Source of the DNA: Deltaproteobacteria bacterium
Lineage (GTDB): Bacteria; CG2-30-53-67
Reading direction: 5' to 3'
Length of the DNA: 5,595 nucleotides
NCBI GenBank assembly: GCA_013151235.1
Contig: JAADIO010000014.1
Span: 1 to 5,595 of the forward strand
The translations under genes were made by a program, and so were the position numbers. Shown here in pieces: positions 5,538 to 5,595 of the stretch; the stretch's first letter is position 1, and each line of letters begins with the position of its first letter. The notes beneath the pieces are model-generated. The model worked only from the letters and a program-made list of their open reading frames with translations, made no database searches and was not told the origin of the DNA.

Positions 5538-5595
5538 ATGCTTAGAATAACCAAATCCATCCGTTTTCAGGGAAAATCGCGCAGCCTCCTGCATT
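5538..5595 (+). CDS. Possible start of a rightward reading frame, cut by the window end
   Basis: ATG 5538 opens a frame of 19 codons to the window edge with a basic N-terminus (MLRITKSIRFQGKSRSLLH). The upstream bases are A-rich with no strong ribosome binding site. It is listed only because a possible divergent promoter points this way; the product is not recognisable and the frame may be chance. Confidence 0.2.
   Translation, partial: MLRITKSIRFQGKSRSLLH

Noticed and set aside
5515-5594. Minus-strand 26-codon frame entering from the right edge
   Set aside because: It ends quickly, has no recognisable sequence and lies upstream of the pilin promoter.

Overview
The window looks like chromosomal DNA from an anaerobic or microaerophilic Gram-negative bacterium. 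Desulfobacterota (the former deltaproteobacteria) is my best guess. The grounds are a flavodiiron-like oxygen-binding domain protein next to a PAS hybrid histidine kinase, a GspH-PilV-PilW-PilX minor pilin cluster, frequent GTG/TTG starts, and an intergenic palindromic repeat of a type I associate with such genomes. The taxonomic call is inference, not something the sequence proves.

Left part (1-2442, + strand): the C-terminal part of a metallo-beta-lactamase-fold di-iron (ODP-type) protein, a short non-coding repeat element (about 427-582), then a complete 618-residue soluble hybrid histidine kinase (coiled coil - PAS - HisKA - HATPase - receiver). The repeat is flanked by the direct repeat AACCATGA. 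Collapsing element plus one repeat copy recreates an ATGA stop/start overlap of the two genes, preceded by a GGAAG ribosome binding site. The element therefore appears to have inserted exactly into a translationally coupled sensor/kinase junction. The likely job of the pair is oxygen, iron or redox sensing relayed to a phosphorelay.

Right part (5323-2498, - strand, convergent with the kinase): a tightly packed operon of four type IV pilin-like minor pilins in the order GspH/FimT, PilV, PilW, PilX. These correspond to the H-I-J-K tip complex of type II secretion and the priming complex of type IV pili. Three have a prepilin signal with Glu at +5 and the last (PilX) lacks it, as expected of a tip subunit. 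PilV and PilW carry dockerin/EF-hand-like calcium loops. The operon ends without a pilY1 gene. The junction between the two convergent transcription units (2443-2497) shows no convincing terminator.

Far right (5324-5595): an AT-rich region with a consensus-like sigma-70 promoter reading into the pilin operon. It is embedded in a large, nearly symmetrical inverted repeat (5374-5439) whose other arm carries a mirror-image TTGACA facing right. This looks like a divergent promoter/operator. Only a doubtful start of a rightward reading frame is visible before the window ends.
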